The notes: generated from the sequence alone by a model not told the origin. Shown: positions 1-8,559, counted from the stretch's first letter. The stretch is DNA of 64,000 nt from Fibrobacterota bacterium (GCA_023412475.1 JAEYNR010000079.1:124001-188000); one strand, 5' to 3'. Numbers and translations are program-made.

Positions 1-456
1 TTAAAGAGATTTTCCATTCATGTGCACAAAGAACATTCAGAGAAGGCTCACCAGATTTTAGATGAACATTTTGAAAAGGTGGGTTCTGATTATCTTTCCA
101 GGTATTGCGGAGCAAAGGATCGGCTCAAGTCCTTCAACTTTCATGATATTCGCATATCAGAAATAGAAGCCAAAGAACTGATCGATGTGGGATTTTCCTC
201 TGAAGAAATAGAAGTCATCACCAGTTATGGACAGCGCCTGCTTTCCGAAGTTGATACCATAGAAGAGCAGCGGGTAATCTTTTTCTATGATTCGGTAGAA
301 CCGCTTGTAGAATCATTACAGAAAAACACAGACAAGTTGACCCGCTCTGATCTGCTGACAGTTCTTGAGGTTTTACAGATTTATTGTGATGAACCTCAAT
401 TTCCGGAATTTATGGATGAAGCGATAATGACTCTTTTAAGCTTTTTCAACGAATGA
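1..456 (+). CDS. Hypothetical protein, cut by the left window edge
   Basis: Acidic, mostly helical protein that I do not recognise. A GTG at position 22 could start a 144-residue product, but the frame stays open back to base 1 and no convincing ribosome binding site precedes the GTG, so the true start may lie outside the window. The sequence is rich in Glu, Asp and Leu, with no signal peptide or membrane segment, so a cytosolic protein is likely. It ends in TGA just before a repeat-containing spacer, and the next gene converges on it. No catalytic motif is visible and I assign no function. Confidence 0.6.
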   Translation, partial: LKRFSIHVHKEHSEKAHQILDEHFEKVGSDYLSRYCGAKDRLKSFNFHDIRISEIEAKELIDVGFSSEEIEVITSYGQRLLSEVDTIEEQRVIFFYDSVEPLVESLQKNTDKLTRSDLLTVLEVLQIYCDEPQFPEFMDEAIMTLLSFFNE

Positions 457-546
457 GTCAAATTACTACCAATAGAAGCGGTAATTCTTGTTTTTGCAGC
501 GTAAGGTATCCAAAGCGCTGCCGCTTTGTCTTTATTGTACCCGATG

Positions 547-690
547 TGGTGCGGATCAGAAAAATTGAAGGACGTTTTACGCTCTGACTAGCCGCCTTAC
601 TCCACTCTGGCTAAGTCAGTGGTTTCTTTTTGGTAACCCCTTGAGGGATTGCAATACAGATGCCTGACCCGTCAGTTTAAGTAATGAGTA
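547..690 (+). repeat. Dispersed ~140-bp repeat, copy 1
   Basis: This spacer segment aligns with positions 38207-38346 at roughly 70% identity by eye. Shared blocks include TTGAAGGAC, CTCTGGCT, TTGGTAAC, and CAGATGC followed by CGTCAG. Read in the same frame, both copies give similar peptides (a KIEGRFTL-like then a GFFLVTP-like stretch), but this copy has in-frame stops. It may be a decayed coding element or a structured non-coding repeat. It sits between two convergent genes. Confidence 0.6.
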
Positions 691-692
691 CT

Positions 693-1802
693 TTAATTTA
701 GGAAAGTAATAGCTGCTTCTTTCTTAAATACAGCTAAAGTTGAAAGAGATACTTCTTTGTTGAAATGGACTATCATTCCTTTGCCAGGAGCGGTAGTGGC
801 ATAAATGGAAACCGTTTTGCAGTTACAAATTTCCCGGAAAGCTTTTGCAAGGGCGTAAGTCTGAGATAATATCGACTGTTCAGAGTTTTGAGTGGTCCTG
901 TATTCTACTCTAAACGCATCGTTTGCGGTAGTGTAGACATCGAGAATTTCACCGAATGGCTTTACTGCTTCTGATACTGAAAATACTGAGCTGCCAAAAA
1001 TCTCTTCCATCTGCTCTCTGGTCTCTCTCAATTCCTTGCTCATAGCTGCGCTACGATAGGCATTAACTAATCCAAACCATGCGTGCATATTGTACTTGTT
1101 AAACGATATGGCAATTTTATAAAAATTTATGGATTTCAAAAAATCGTTCCCACATGTTTTAGCAGAATCCACCCACAGGTAAGATTCGTGTTCAGATTTA
1201 GAGGAGATTTTTTCTCTTGCTCGAGTTTTCTTATCTGATTTTCTGGCGTTTTCTGTGGTTTTTTTGTTGTCTGCAGGCTCTGATTTTTTACGGGAAATCA
1301 GGATTTTTCTTTTAATCATATAACGGTTTTGATTTCTGGAGGTTACAAATCCGGCAATAACTAACATAAAGATTAGAAGAAATCCTGCAATAGAGAAAGT
1401 CAGTCGGCTTTTTTTACTGCATTGAATAGGGCTATCAACTTTAATCGCTGGTACTGAATTCTTTGTACCCGCATGAATATCTGGAAGCTCTCCTTTTTCT
1501 TTGAAAACCGTAGTGACTGCTTTAGTCTGAGAATCGTTTTCGGGTAAGGAAATGGAAAGAGGGGTGTTATCTTCTTCAGTTAGCTGCTCTGTTATTGTAA
1601 ATTTCACTCCCAACCGGTATAGTTGTCTGCTTTGATATTGTAACTCATGAGAGCTTAGATTTTTCAGCAACACGAAAGGAGTTTTTTCTACAATAATCAG
1701 CGCCTTCTGAAGAGAGATGGCGGGGTCATGAGCCAGTTGCCGTGCAATAATCATTTTTGGCCGGTTATTTTTAAAGGAGATTACTGTAAGTGTATATTTC
1801 AT
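693..1802 (-). CDS. Membrane-anchored protein with N-terminal L7/L12-like fold
   Basis: 369-residue protein, function unknown. Residues 1-75 alternate hydrophobic and charged residues with a 'LKNLSSHELQ..RQLYRLGVKFTI' pattern that resembles the C-terminal domain of ribosomal protein L7/L12, a fold reused in many anchored proteins. A single transmembrane helix spans about 134-154. It is followed by a Lys/Arg/Ser-rich stretch (about 158-200) and a C-terminal globular part (about 205-369) with a TPR-like helix ('ISFNKYNMHAWFGLVNAY'). The topology suggests a cytosolic N-terminus and a long exported C-terminus. The domain resemblance is by eye only. It is transcribed alone, with its stop codon facing the repeat at 547-690. 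Confidence 0.7.
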   Translation of the reverse strand: MKYTLTVISFKNNRPKMIIARQLAHDPAISLQKALIIVEKTPFVLLKNLSSHELQYQSRQLYRLGVKFTITEQLTEEDNTPLSISLPENDSQTKAVTTVFKEKGELPDIHAGTKNSVPAIKVDSPIQCSKKSRLTFSIAGFLLIFMLVIAGFVTSRNQNRYMIKRKILISRKKSEPADNKKTTENARKSDKKTRAREKISSKSEHESYLWVDSAKTCGNDFLKSINFYKIAISFNKYNMHAWFGLVNAYRSAAMSKELRETREQMEEIFGSSVFSVSEAVKPFGEILDVYTTANDAFRVEYRTTQNSEQSILSQTYALAKAFREICNCKTVSIYATTAPGKGMIVHFNKEVSLSTLAVFKKEAAITFLN

Positions 1803-1945
1803 AAGATCTCCGTTATTTGTGGCAGCTTTTTGTCACGTTTCGGTTGTGAGCAGAATTTAATTATATTATAACAATCAAAAGCATCTCGGTTCAATCCGGC
1901 CGTTAATGCAGGTGTTTTATTGAAAAATATTTTTAGTTTTGCTAC

Positions 1946-1975
1946 TTGACCGTTCTATGTGGCAGGATTCATATT
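1946..1975 (+). promoter_or_regulatory. Sigma-70-type promoter for the COX24-like gene
   Basis: TTGACC at 1946-1951 and CATATT at 1970-1975 are separated by 18 bases. The start codon of the small basic protein follows 47 bases downstream and a terminator closes the unit, so this looks like a monocistronic transcript. Confidence 0.5.
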
Positions 1976-2021
1976 ATGAATCTTAAAAATAGAAATACCT
2001 TTTTGAAAGGAATTGGGCGTA

Positions 2022-2111
2022 ATGTCGAGCGTCAAAAAGAAGAGAAAAGCGAAAATAAACAGACACAAACGCAAAAAACGTCGTCGTATGAACAGGCATA
2101 AAAAGAAGTAA
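2022..2111 (+). CDS. AURKAIP1/COX24-domain small basic protein
   Basis: 29-residue protein beginning MSSVKKKRKAKINRHKRKK and ending NRHKKK, with 19 Lys/Arg residues. The K-K-R-K...H-K-R-K-K-R-R-R...R-H-K-K-K layout matches the AURKAIP1/COX24 domain (relatives of mitochondrial small-subunit protein mS38) annotated as tiny proteins in Bacteroidetes and relatives. The expected role is binding the small ribosomal subunit. The ATG follows an AAAGG box (2006-2010), a consensus-like promoter lies upstream, and a strong terminator lies downstream, so it is an independent highly expressed unit. It is below the size limit of many gene finders. Confidence 0.8.
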   Translation: MSSVKKKRKAKINRHKRKKRRRMNRHKKK

Positions 2112-2171
2112 AGCCGCTGCATCATTACTGTACAAAGTATTGTTGTGTCAGTTCTTATATGATTAAAAATT

Positions 2172-2199
2172 GGAGGTGTATTTTACATCTCCTTTTTTT
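2172..2199 (+). terminator. Rho-independent terminator
   Basis: GGAGGTGT pairs with ACATCTCC (8 bp with one G-U) around a 5-base loop and is followed by seven T residues. It closes the COX24-like gene. Confidence 0.85.
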
Positions 2200-2361
2200 A
2201 TAGTTACTTGTTTTTTTCGTTATTCTGCCGAAAAAACTTCATAGTTGCTCCTGCTATTTTTGTGCCTTTTATATTTATTGTCTAAAAAGTAATTTCCCAT
2301 ACTTACGGCTTTTATAGAGCATTGTAAAATCTAAGTCAAACTAACTCTTCAGAAAGACCAG

Positions 2362-4500
2362 ATGGTTTTACAGGGCATAGTAACCGAGATAACATATCAA
2401 AATGAGGATTCCGGCTTCATGGTTGTTCAGTTAAAACCGGAGGCTGCTAAAAAACATTACACCTGTGTAGGAGTAATGCCCAATGTTGTGGCTGGGGAGT
2501 CGGTTTGCTTTCATGGCGAGTGGGAGACACACAAACGATTCGGACAGCAGTTTTCTGTGAAAAGATACGAGCTGGTGAAGCCTTCTACACTCGAAGGGAT
2601 TGAGTTATTGTTAGGCTCAGGTTTAATCTATAGTATCGGGCCGGTTCGGTCCAAAGCAATGATAGAAACTTTTGGCTTTGATACACTAAACATCTTGGAT
2701 AAAGAACCTCAAAGATTATTAGAAGTTCCGGGAATAGGACCAAAGATGATGGAAAAGATTTCAGAATCCTGGCAACAGCACAGCCAGATCCGTCATCTTA
2801 TGCTATTTCTTCAGGACTATGGAGTCAGTGTCAACCTTACGCAGAAGATATTTAAAATCTGGGGAGAGACGGCTCAAGCCAGAATCAGTGAAAATCCATA
2901 TGCACTGATTGATGATGTCTGGGGTGTAGGTTTTATTAAAGCTGATGTTATAGCTCAGAAGATGGGTTTTTCCCATGACTCGTTCAAACGAATCCGTGCA
3001 GGGTTGGTTCATGTCCTCCAGGAAGCCGCAAATGATGGTCATTCATATTTGCCGGTTTCTGAATTGGTTCGGAAATCGGCTGAACTCCTGGGGGTCAAAG
3101 AGGAATTAGTGATCTATTCTCTGGATCATGTTATAAAGGTCGGTGCATTAATTAATGATGAAGATTGTATTTATTTGCCCAGCTATTTTCATGCAGAGAA
3201 ACATATTGCAGAGAACCTGCTATCCAGAAAATCTCCCGACGATATGCAGGTGGAGGGAAAAGAGTTAGAAAATTGGCTGATCTATTATCAGAGTAGACAT
3301 GGTTTTCAAGCAGACCCTTTGCAGATCAAAGCTATCAGGCAGGCGATTCTAAATCCCCTTTTCATCCTCACAGGGGGCCCGGGTACTGGAAAGACTACTA
3401 TATTGCAAGTGATCGTATCGTTTTTCCGGGAAAAACGCAGTTTAATTGCATTGGCAGCTCCAACTGGAAGAGCGGCTCAAAGGATGGGGAGTGTAGCGGG
3501 GTTGACTGCAAAAACTATCCACAGGCTCCTGGAGTTTAAAGGGGGATCGTCGGGACACGGTTTTGGAAGAGATGAGAATAATCCCATAGAAGCAGATGTA
3601 ATAATTCTCGATGAGATGTCTATGGTGGATGTTATGCTTATGCATAAGTTTATTTCTGCAGTGAAAATGGGCACCAGACTTATTATGGTGGGAGACTTTC
3701 ATCAGTTGCCCTCTGTGGGGCCGGGAAATGTGCTCTCTGATCTGATTGATAGTGGATTTATTCCCCATGTGCATCTGAAGACGATTTTCAGACAGGCTGC
3801 AGCAAGCAGAATCGTCACTGCCGCACATGAAATAATTTCAGGGATAGTTCCTTCATTTTTCAATTCCAGAGAAGATAACTGCTTTTTTCTGCAGCAACAG
3901 GATCCTCAGCAAAGTGTATCGTTGATTGTTGATCTGGTTTCGAGACGGCTCCCAGCTCGCTATCAACTCAACCCGATAGTTGATATTCAGGTTTTATCCC
4001 CGATGCATAAAGGGTTTTTGGGTACGCAGAATTTAAATAAAGTATTGCAGAAAGAACTTAATGGTCAGACTTGTTGTGTATCTCGTGGAGAGAGCTGTTT
4101 TTTTTTGGGTGATAAGGTTATGCAGATTAGAAATAATTATGATTCTGGTGTTTTTAATGGGGATATCGGCAAAGTAGTTGAAATAAACAATGAGCAGGGG
4201 TTGAGTGTTGATTTTGATGGTAACAGGGTTCAATATGAAAGCAAGGATCTCGATGAGCTGGTAGCGGCTTACTGCATCAGTATTCATAAGAGTCAGGGTT
4301 GTGAGTTTAAAGCAGTTATAATTCCTGTAAGTACCCAGCATTATATCATGCTCCAGCGTAACCTTTTTTATACAGCGCTGACCAGGGCAAAACAGCTCTG
4401 CGTTTTCGTTGGATCTGATCAGGCATTGGCGACAGCAGTAAAAAATGATGAAGCTCTCAAGCGATACTCAAAGCTTTCTTGCCGTTTGCGTTGCGCATGA
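2362..4500 (+). CDS. recD2: RecD2-type ATP-dependent DNA helicase
   Basis: 712 residues, the usual length of RecD2 (the RecD/TraA family found without RecBC). It acts as a 5'-3' SF1B helicase in DNA repair. The N-terminal OB-like segment ('GIVTEITYQNEDSGFMVVQLKP') is followed by a helix-hairpin-helix region (about residues 85-200; 'VPGIGPKMMEKI'), Walker A GGPGTGKTT at about 338-346, motif II 'ILDEMSMVD' near 415-422, motif III 'GDFHQLPSVGPG', and C-terminal UvrD-like motifs ('SIHKSQGCEF' near 640 and 'YTALTRAKQ' near 672). All core motifs are intact. It starts at ATG 2362; upstream is an AT-rich spacer with no partner nuclease gene. Confidence 0.95.
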   Translation: MVLQGIVTEITYQNEDSGFMVVQLKPEAAKKHYTCVGVMPNVVAGESVCFHGEWETHKRFGQQFSVKRYELVKPSTLEGIELLLGSGLIYSIGPVRSKAMIETFGFDTLNILDKEPQRLLEVPGIGPKMMEKISESWQQHSQIRHLMLFLQDYGVSVNLTQKIFKIWGETAQARISENPYALIDDVWGVGFIKADVIAQKMGFSHDSFKRIRAGLVHVLQEAANDGHSYLPVSELVRKSAELLGVKEELVIYSLDHVIKVGALINDEDCIYLPSYFHAEKHIAENLLSRKSPDDMQVEGKELENWLIYYQSRHGFQADPLQIKAIRQAILNPLFILTGGPGTGKTTILQVIVSFFREKRSLIALAAPTGRAAQRMGSVAGLTAKTIHRLLEFKGGSSGHGFGRDENNPIEADVIILDEMSMVDVMLMHKFISAVKMGTRLIMVGDFHQLPSVGPGNVLSDLIDSGFIPHVHLKTIFRQAAASRIVTAAHEIISGIVPSFFNSREDNCFFLQQQDPQQSVSLIVDLVSRRLPARYQLNPIVDIQVLSPMHKGFLGTQNLNKVLQKELNGQTCCVSRGESCFFLGDKVMQIRNNYDSGVFNGDIGKVVEINNEQGLSVDFDGNRVQYESKDLDELVAAYCISIHKSQGCEFKAVIIPVSTQHYIMLQRNLFYTALTRAKQLCVFVGSDQALATAVKNDEALKRYSKLSCRLRCA

Positions 4501-4634
4501 GACATTTTATAAAGGAAATCTGTTGCCCCTGTTTCCAAGAGACAACTATTTTTCAGTAATGTTATTTTTAATGGATTAAAGTATCTCATGGATTTGGAGC
4601 TATAAGGATCAGTACTGTAATTTATATTCGGTAC

Positions 4635-4664
4635 TTGAAAGCCTTATTGTAAGCATTATATATT
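4635..4664 (+). promoter_or_regulatory. Promoter for tRNA-Arg
   Basis: TTGAAA at 4635-4640 and TATATT at 4659-4664 are separated by 18 bases. The tRNA begins 21 bases after the -10 box. The STAS-PEGA gene may be read through from here. Confidence 0.5.
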
Positions 4665-4685
4665 TTCTTAATATATTAGGTAAAA

Positions 4686-4759
4686 GCGCCAGTAGCTCAG
4701 TTGGATAGAGCGTCGGCCTCCGGAGCCGAAGGCCACAGGTTCGAATCCTGTCTGGCGTA
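4686..4759 (+). tRNA. tRNA-Arg (anticodon CCG)
   Basis: A complete cloverleaf can be drawn. The acceptor is GCGCCAG/CTGGCGT (terminal G-U pair), the D-arm is GCTC...GAGC, the anticodon stem is TCGGC/GCCGA with loop CTCCGGA (anticodon CCG, reading CGG), and the T-arm is ACAGG TTCGAAT CCTGT, with discriminator A. The 3' CCA is not encoded, so maturation needs RNase Z and CCA addition; an RNase Z gene lies at about 8.7 kb. Confidence 0.95.
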
Positions 4760-4801
4760 CTGAAAATGAAAATTAAACGCGAAAATACAACTATCCTTAG
4801 C

Positions 4802-4810
4802 AAAGGAGGT
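4802..4810 (+). promoter_or_regulatory. Shine-Dalgarno that points to an AUU start
   Basis: AAAGGAGGT is an ideal ribosome binding site. In the downstream reading frame no ATG, GTG or TTG occurs between the in-frame stop at 4767 and TTG 4866. The only start-like triplets with good spacing are ATT at 4812 and 4815; the latter leaves five bases after the GGAGG core. This decides the start of the next gene. Confidence 0.65.
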
Positions 4811-4814
4811 TATT

Positions 4815-6755
4815 ATTAACTTCCGTACTAAAAACCGCGGTCTTTTTGAGATTGTAGAGCCTGTTTTGGAAGAAGGCGAAGTTTTTGATTCTTCTCTTCT
4901 TAAAGAAACAGTAAATTCTCTTATTGCATCCGGCAAACGGAATTTTGCCCTTGATTTATCTCCCCTTGATTATATCTATTCAGATACGATCAATGCATTG
5001 ATGGCGTTAAACAGGATCACATTGGATGTGAGTGGGCGACTGTCGCTTCTGGGTCCACAGCCTGAGGTATTACAGATCCTCAAGCGTGCCGGTATTCATA
5101 ATATATTGAGAATATTTGATAATGAAACCGAGCTACTCAGGACCTCAGAAGAGATCATTCTCCAGACCTCCAGCTTTCATCTTGGGGAGCTTAAAAACCT
5201 GGCGCAGCAGGAGCCTCAATCAGAATTCGATCAGTTGCGTTCGGAGATTGGCTCAGCATTTGGCGGTGCACCTTCTGACATGCAAGAAGATCCTCTGCCT
5301 CCACCGCCAAAAACTAAAAGCATCTCTTCGTATATGCCATCCCAACCGCCGGCAGGTGGCCATCTTGCTTCGTCTATCGAGCAGGAATTTGATGATGCAT
5401 TCAGCCAGTTTGAATCCGATGATGGTAATATGGATTATAATGCTGCACCACCAAACCAGTACAATAATCCTCAGGCGGGTAATTATATTCCACCTCCGCC
5501 TCCGACTAGAACTGTGTTCAATCCGGCTGCTGCACAGTTTCAGAATCGTCAATATATGCCTCAGCCACCGGTTTCTCCTGTGCCACCACCTCGTCCTGTG
5601 GCTCCACAGACACCGGGTTTTGAATCTGCTCAAATGAGTTCGGGACATCAGCCAACCGATTTCTCTGGCGTTAGTGACGACCGTTTTCAGCCATCTGTTT
5701 CAGCTCATGCTGCTCAGCCAATAGATGATGATTTTGATGAAGAGATTCTAGGAAAAGCCAGAACTTCAAAAGTTAAAATCAAGGATGATTCTTTTGATGA
5801 ATCCGATGATGACTTTTTTGAAGAAGGAAGAAAAAAATCCCCGGTACCAATGCTTATTATAATAGTGGTGTTATTGGCACTTGGCGGAGTGGGTGTTTAT
5901 TTTGCTTATAATATGTTGTCAAGTAAACCGGCTGTTCAGACTCCAGTTACCACTACTCCACAACCCCAACCTTCTACTTCAGCCGATACCACATCAAAGG
6001 TTACTGAGTCTGAAGTAAAGGAAGAGGAAAAGCAGACCCCTGAAGAGAAGGTAGTAGAGAAAAAACCGGAACAGACAGTAAGGGGAACAGCACGTGTGTC
6101 ACAGTCAAAGCCTAAAGCCAAACCACGTCCTACTACCTCCCCAAGAAGTAGTTCTCCTGCCAGCAGACCAGTAGCAAGCGAAAATAAGGTAGTAATTACT
6201 TCCACACCATCAGGTGCAAAGGTTACCATCAATGGTGATTATTTGGGGATTACACCATATACCTGGGACAAACCCATTTTTGGTCCTCTGTCGGTAGTAG
6301 TGTCAAAAGATGGTTATGAAGATGATTCTAAAGTGTTTGAGTTTACGGGCGGAAGCGCCAGAGAGAGCTTTTCTCTACGCAAGGCAGCTATTGCTCCACC
6401 TCCACCGGTTACCTATACTGAGCCGGAACCGGAACCACCGGCACCTGTATATACACCTCCACCGCCACCACCTGCGCCTGTAACTAAATCGGCACCGGCG
6501 CCTGTGGCTACACCGGCACCTACACCGGTTTCCAGCAGTATCTCTGGTGGGGATGCATCAATTTTCATAGCGTCGATACCACCTGTAGCAGATGTATATC
6601 TCAATGGCAAGCTGGTAGGGAAAACCAATGTTTCTGAAATCAAACTGCCGGCTGGTACTCACAATCTGAAGTTTGTAAAAGGCGTTAAGGAGATCACTAA
6701 AGCCATTACTGTTCAGCCGGGAAAGAATCCCTCACAAATGGTACGGCTTCAGTAA
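4815..6755 (+). CDS. STAS-transmembrane-PEGA protein, probable AUU start
   Basis: 646 residues if begun at ATT 4815. Residues 1-115 form a STAS (anti-sigma-factor-antagonist-like) domain whose first strand ('INFRTKNRGLFEIVEP') is lost if the next possible start, TTG 4866, is used. The usual D-S-S-G phosphorylation signature reads Y-S-D-T, with Ser56 retained. A Pro/Gln-rich linker with Asp/Glu clusters follows, then a transmembrane helix (about 342-362), a Pro/Thr/Lys-rich extracytoplasmic linker, a PEGA domain (about 456-519; 'ITSTPSGAKVTINGDYLGITP'), a second Pro-rich linker, and a C-terminal PEGA-like domain (about 579-646). It appears to link a cytosolic partner-switch-type module to envelope-binding domains. 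It lies 6 bases from the M23 gene, so the two are probably cotranscribed. Low-complexity Pro-rich DNA gives long shadow frames. Confidence 0.8.
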   Translation: MNFRTKNRGLFEIVEPVLEEGEVFDSSLLKETVNSLIASGKRNFALDLSPLDYIYSDTINALMALNRITLDVSGRLSLLGPQPEVLQILKRAGIHNILRIFDNETELLRTSEEIILQTSSFHLGELKNLAQQEPQSEFDQLRSEIGSAFGGAPSDMQEDPLPPPPKTKSISSYMPSQPPAGGHLASSIEQEFDDAFSQFESDDGNMDYNAAPPNQYNNPQAGNYIPPPPPTRTVFNPAAAQFQNRQYMPQPPVSPVPPPRPVAPQTPGFESAQMSSGHQPTDFSGVSDDRFQPSVSAHAAQPIDDDFDEEILGKARTSKVKIKDDSFDESDDDFFEEGRKKSPVPMLIIIVVLLALGGVGVYFAYNMLSSKPAVQTPVTTTPQPQPSTSADTTSKVTESEVKEEEKQTPEEKVVEKKPEQTVRGTARVSQSKPKAKPRPTTSPRSSSPASRPVASENKVVITSTPSGAKVTINGDYLGITPYTWDKPIFGPLSVVVSKDGYEDDSKVFEFTGGSARESFSLRKAAIAPPPPVTYTEPEPEPPAPVYTPPPPPPAPVTKSAPAPVATPAPTPVSSSISGGDASIFIASIPPVADVYLNGKLVGKTNVSEIKLPAGTHNLKFVKGVKEITKAITVQPGKNPSQMVRLQ

Positions 6756-6761
6756 TTAAGA

Positions 6762-8168
6762 ATGTTTTCTCATAAATCTAGGTTATCGTTAAAAAAATAT
6801 CGGAAACGGAAGCGGAAAATTCCGCTCATCCGTTTCCTTCTGATAGCATCAGCAGTATTTCTGATCTGGAAGGTAGTTCCCAGAGATCATTCGACCGGCC
6901 AGCAAACACCAATAATGGAGGCCGCAATAGTTCCTGCTTTGCCATCGGTTAGCAATCAGATTCAAAAAAATCTGGAAAAAGAGGAACTGCTCACCTATGC
7001 AATAAAGCCCGGAGATACTTTTTACGGAATACTGTCAAGACTCGAAATCTCCAGCAATTGGGCCAGGGAAATACTTAACTCTTTAAAACCTTTAGGGTTA
7101 CCACCGCTTTATCCTGGTGACTCGCTCATAGTGCAAAAAAGCGAAGATGGAAAAATTGAGGAACTGGAGCTGTTAAGCAGGTCTCAGTATCGCTTTCAGG
7201 TAAGCTGTTCTGATTCTTCAATAGAGGCTAAGAAAAAAAACATTGAAATGACTTCCTATACCTGCATGGTAAATGGGATTCTGGAGTCATCACTCTCAGA
7301 AGACCTCTATAAATACGGTATTTCTGATGTAATAACCTGGAAATTCGCAGACATTTTCGCCTGGGATATTAATTTCTTTCTGGATCCCAGAAAAGGTGAT
7401 TCCTTTCAAATAATTTTTGAGCAAAAATATGCGGATGGTAGATTTGTGGGCTATGGTGAAGTTCTGGCAGCGCGATATGTTAATAATGGGAAAGAGTTTT
7501 TCGCCTTTGGTGTACCTGACAAGGATGGAAAGTGTTATTATTATGATAAAAACGGAAAATCAGTTCAGAAACAGTTTTTAAAGGCTCCTTTGAAATTTTC
7601 ACGAATATCGTCGAAATTCAGCTATAATAGGAAACATCCAATACTTGGAATCGTAAGACCGCACCTTGGAATCGATTATGCAGCACCAACTGGTACACCG
7701 GTTTCTGCAGCAGCAGATGGCAGGGTCTCTTTCTCTGGATGGCAGGGCGGTTATGGCAAAATGGTTATTCTGTCTCACGGAGGTGCCTACGAAACCTATT
7801 ATGGCCACCTGCATTCAATACGTTCAAAAATCCGGGTGGGCGCTTTTGTGAAGCAGGGTGATCAGATAGCCACAGTAGGGTCTACCGGCTTGTCCACTGG
7901 ACCACACCTGGATTACAGGATGAAACGTCATGGAAAATTTGTAAATCCATTAACAATTTCTCCCCCTTCCAGTGGCACCATAACCGAGAGCAGAAAATTG
8001 GAATTTCAGAATATCAGGCAGGCCCGTTTAACTGCCATGGAAAAACGTTTTCCTCAACAGGTCGGATTACACATTTTAGAAATTGAAACACCGGTCACTG
8101 AAGAACCTGTTGTTCATCAAATTAACCGAGAAACAGGTTTAAATAATGGCATCAACACAGACTCTTGA
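6762..8168 (+). CDS. M23-family peptidoglycan endopeptidase with LysM-like domain
   Basis: 468 residues. A basic N-terminus and a membrane anchor (about 22-38) are followed by a LysM/OapA-like segment ('YAIKPGDTFYGILSRLEI', about 85-130), a middle domain, and a lysostaphin-type M23 metallopeptidase domain (about 298-395). Zinc-site residues visible are H301 and D305 (HxxxD) and H349/H351 (YGHLH). The final motif is GPHLDY, with Asp384 in place of the usual second His of HxH; H382 is present. The role is cleavage of peptidoglycan crosslinks in the periplasm. It overlaps the next gene by 23 bases. The C-terminal 70 residues extend beyond the catalytic domain and are unassigned. Confidence 0.9.
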   Translation: MFSHKSRLSLKKYRKRKRKIPLIRFLLIASAVFLIWKVVPRDHSTGQQTPIMEAAIVPALPSVSNQIQKNLEKEELLTYAIKPGDTFYGILSRLEISSNWAREILNSLKPLGLPPLYPGDSLIVQKSEDGKIEELELLSRSQYRFQVSCSDSSIEAKKKNIEMTSYTCMVNGILESSLSEDLYKYGISDVITWKFADIFAWDINFFLDPRKGDSFQIIFEQKYADGRFVGYGEVLAARYVNNGKEFFAFGVPDKDGKCYYYDKNGKSVQKQFLKAPLKFSRISSKFSYNRKHPILGIVRPHLGIDYAAPTGTPVSAAADGRVSFSGWQGGYGKMVILSHGGAYETYYGHLHSIRSKIRVGAFVKQGDQIATVGSTGLSTGPHLDYRMKRHGKFVNPLTISPPSSGTITESRKLEFQNIRQARLTAMEKRFPQQVGLHILEIETPVTEEPVVHQINRETGLNNGINTDS

Positions 8169-8559
8169 TCGAATTCGACTCAAACTGATCGACTCCGGAA
8201 AAGACATCCGCTATAAAATCGGTGCTTATGAATTCGTACTGAATGGATTGGATTTCTATATCACACAACTGGGTGAGAAACGTCACGTAAATGGCAGTGA
8301 GCTTTCCATTGCTCTTTTAGATTTCGCCTTAAAGCAGTATGGCCTGTTGTCCCATGATGTCCTGAGTTATTGGGGAGTCAAAAAAACCGATGATTTCGGT
8401 AATATCGTATTTAACATGATTTCCATCGGTCTAATGAGCAAACAACCAGAAGACAGAGTTGAAGATTTCTCTGATGTAACAGATATTGCTGAATTTTTTA
8501 GGGAAAAACAATATTACGAAATTGATAAAAACTATATAAAAAGCACAAAAGGTGCTTGA
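8146..8559 (+). CDS. Minf_1886 family protein
   Basis: 137 residues matching the Minf_1886 family of short cytosolic proteins of unknown function found in Planctomycetes, Verrucomicrobia and FCB bacteria. The pattern includes 'YEFVLNGLDFY', 'RHVNGSELSIALLDFALKQYG', 'LSYWGVKKTDDFGNIVFNMI' and a downstream 'EDF' acidic segment. It begins inside the 3' end of the M23 gene in another frame, implying translational coupling. Its stop codon overlaps the -35 box of the tRNA-Phe promoter. Confidence 0.85.
   Translation: MASTQTLDRIRLKLIDSGKDIRYKIGAYEFVLNGLDFYITQLGEKRHVNGSELSIALLDFALKQYGLLSHDVLSYWGVKKTDDFGNIVFNMISIGLMSKQPEDRVEDFSDVTDIAEFFREKQYYEIDKNYIKSTKGA

Noticed and set aside
5253..5648. Arg/Trp-rich open frame on the - strand and a long + frame inside the STAS-PEGA gene
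   Set aside because: They are mirror frames of the Pro/Gln-rich linker, with no ribosome binding site and biased composition.
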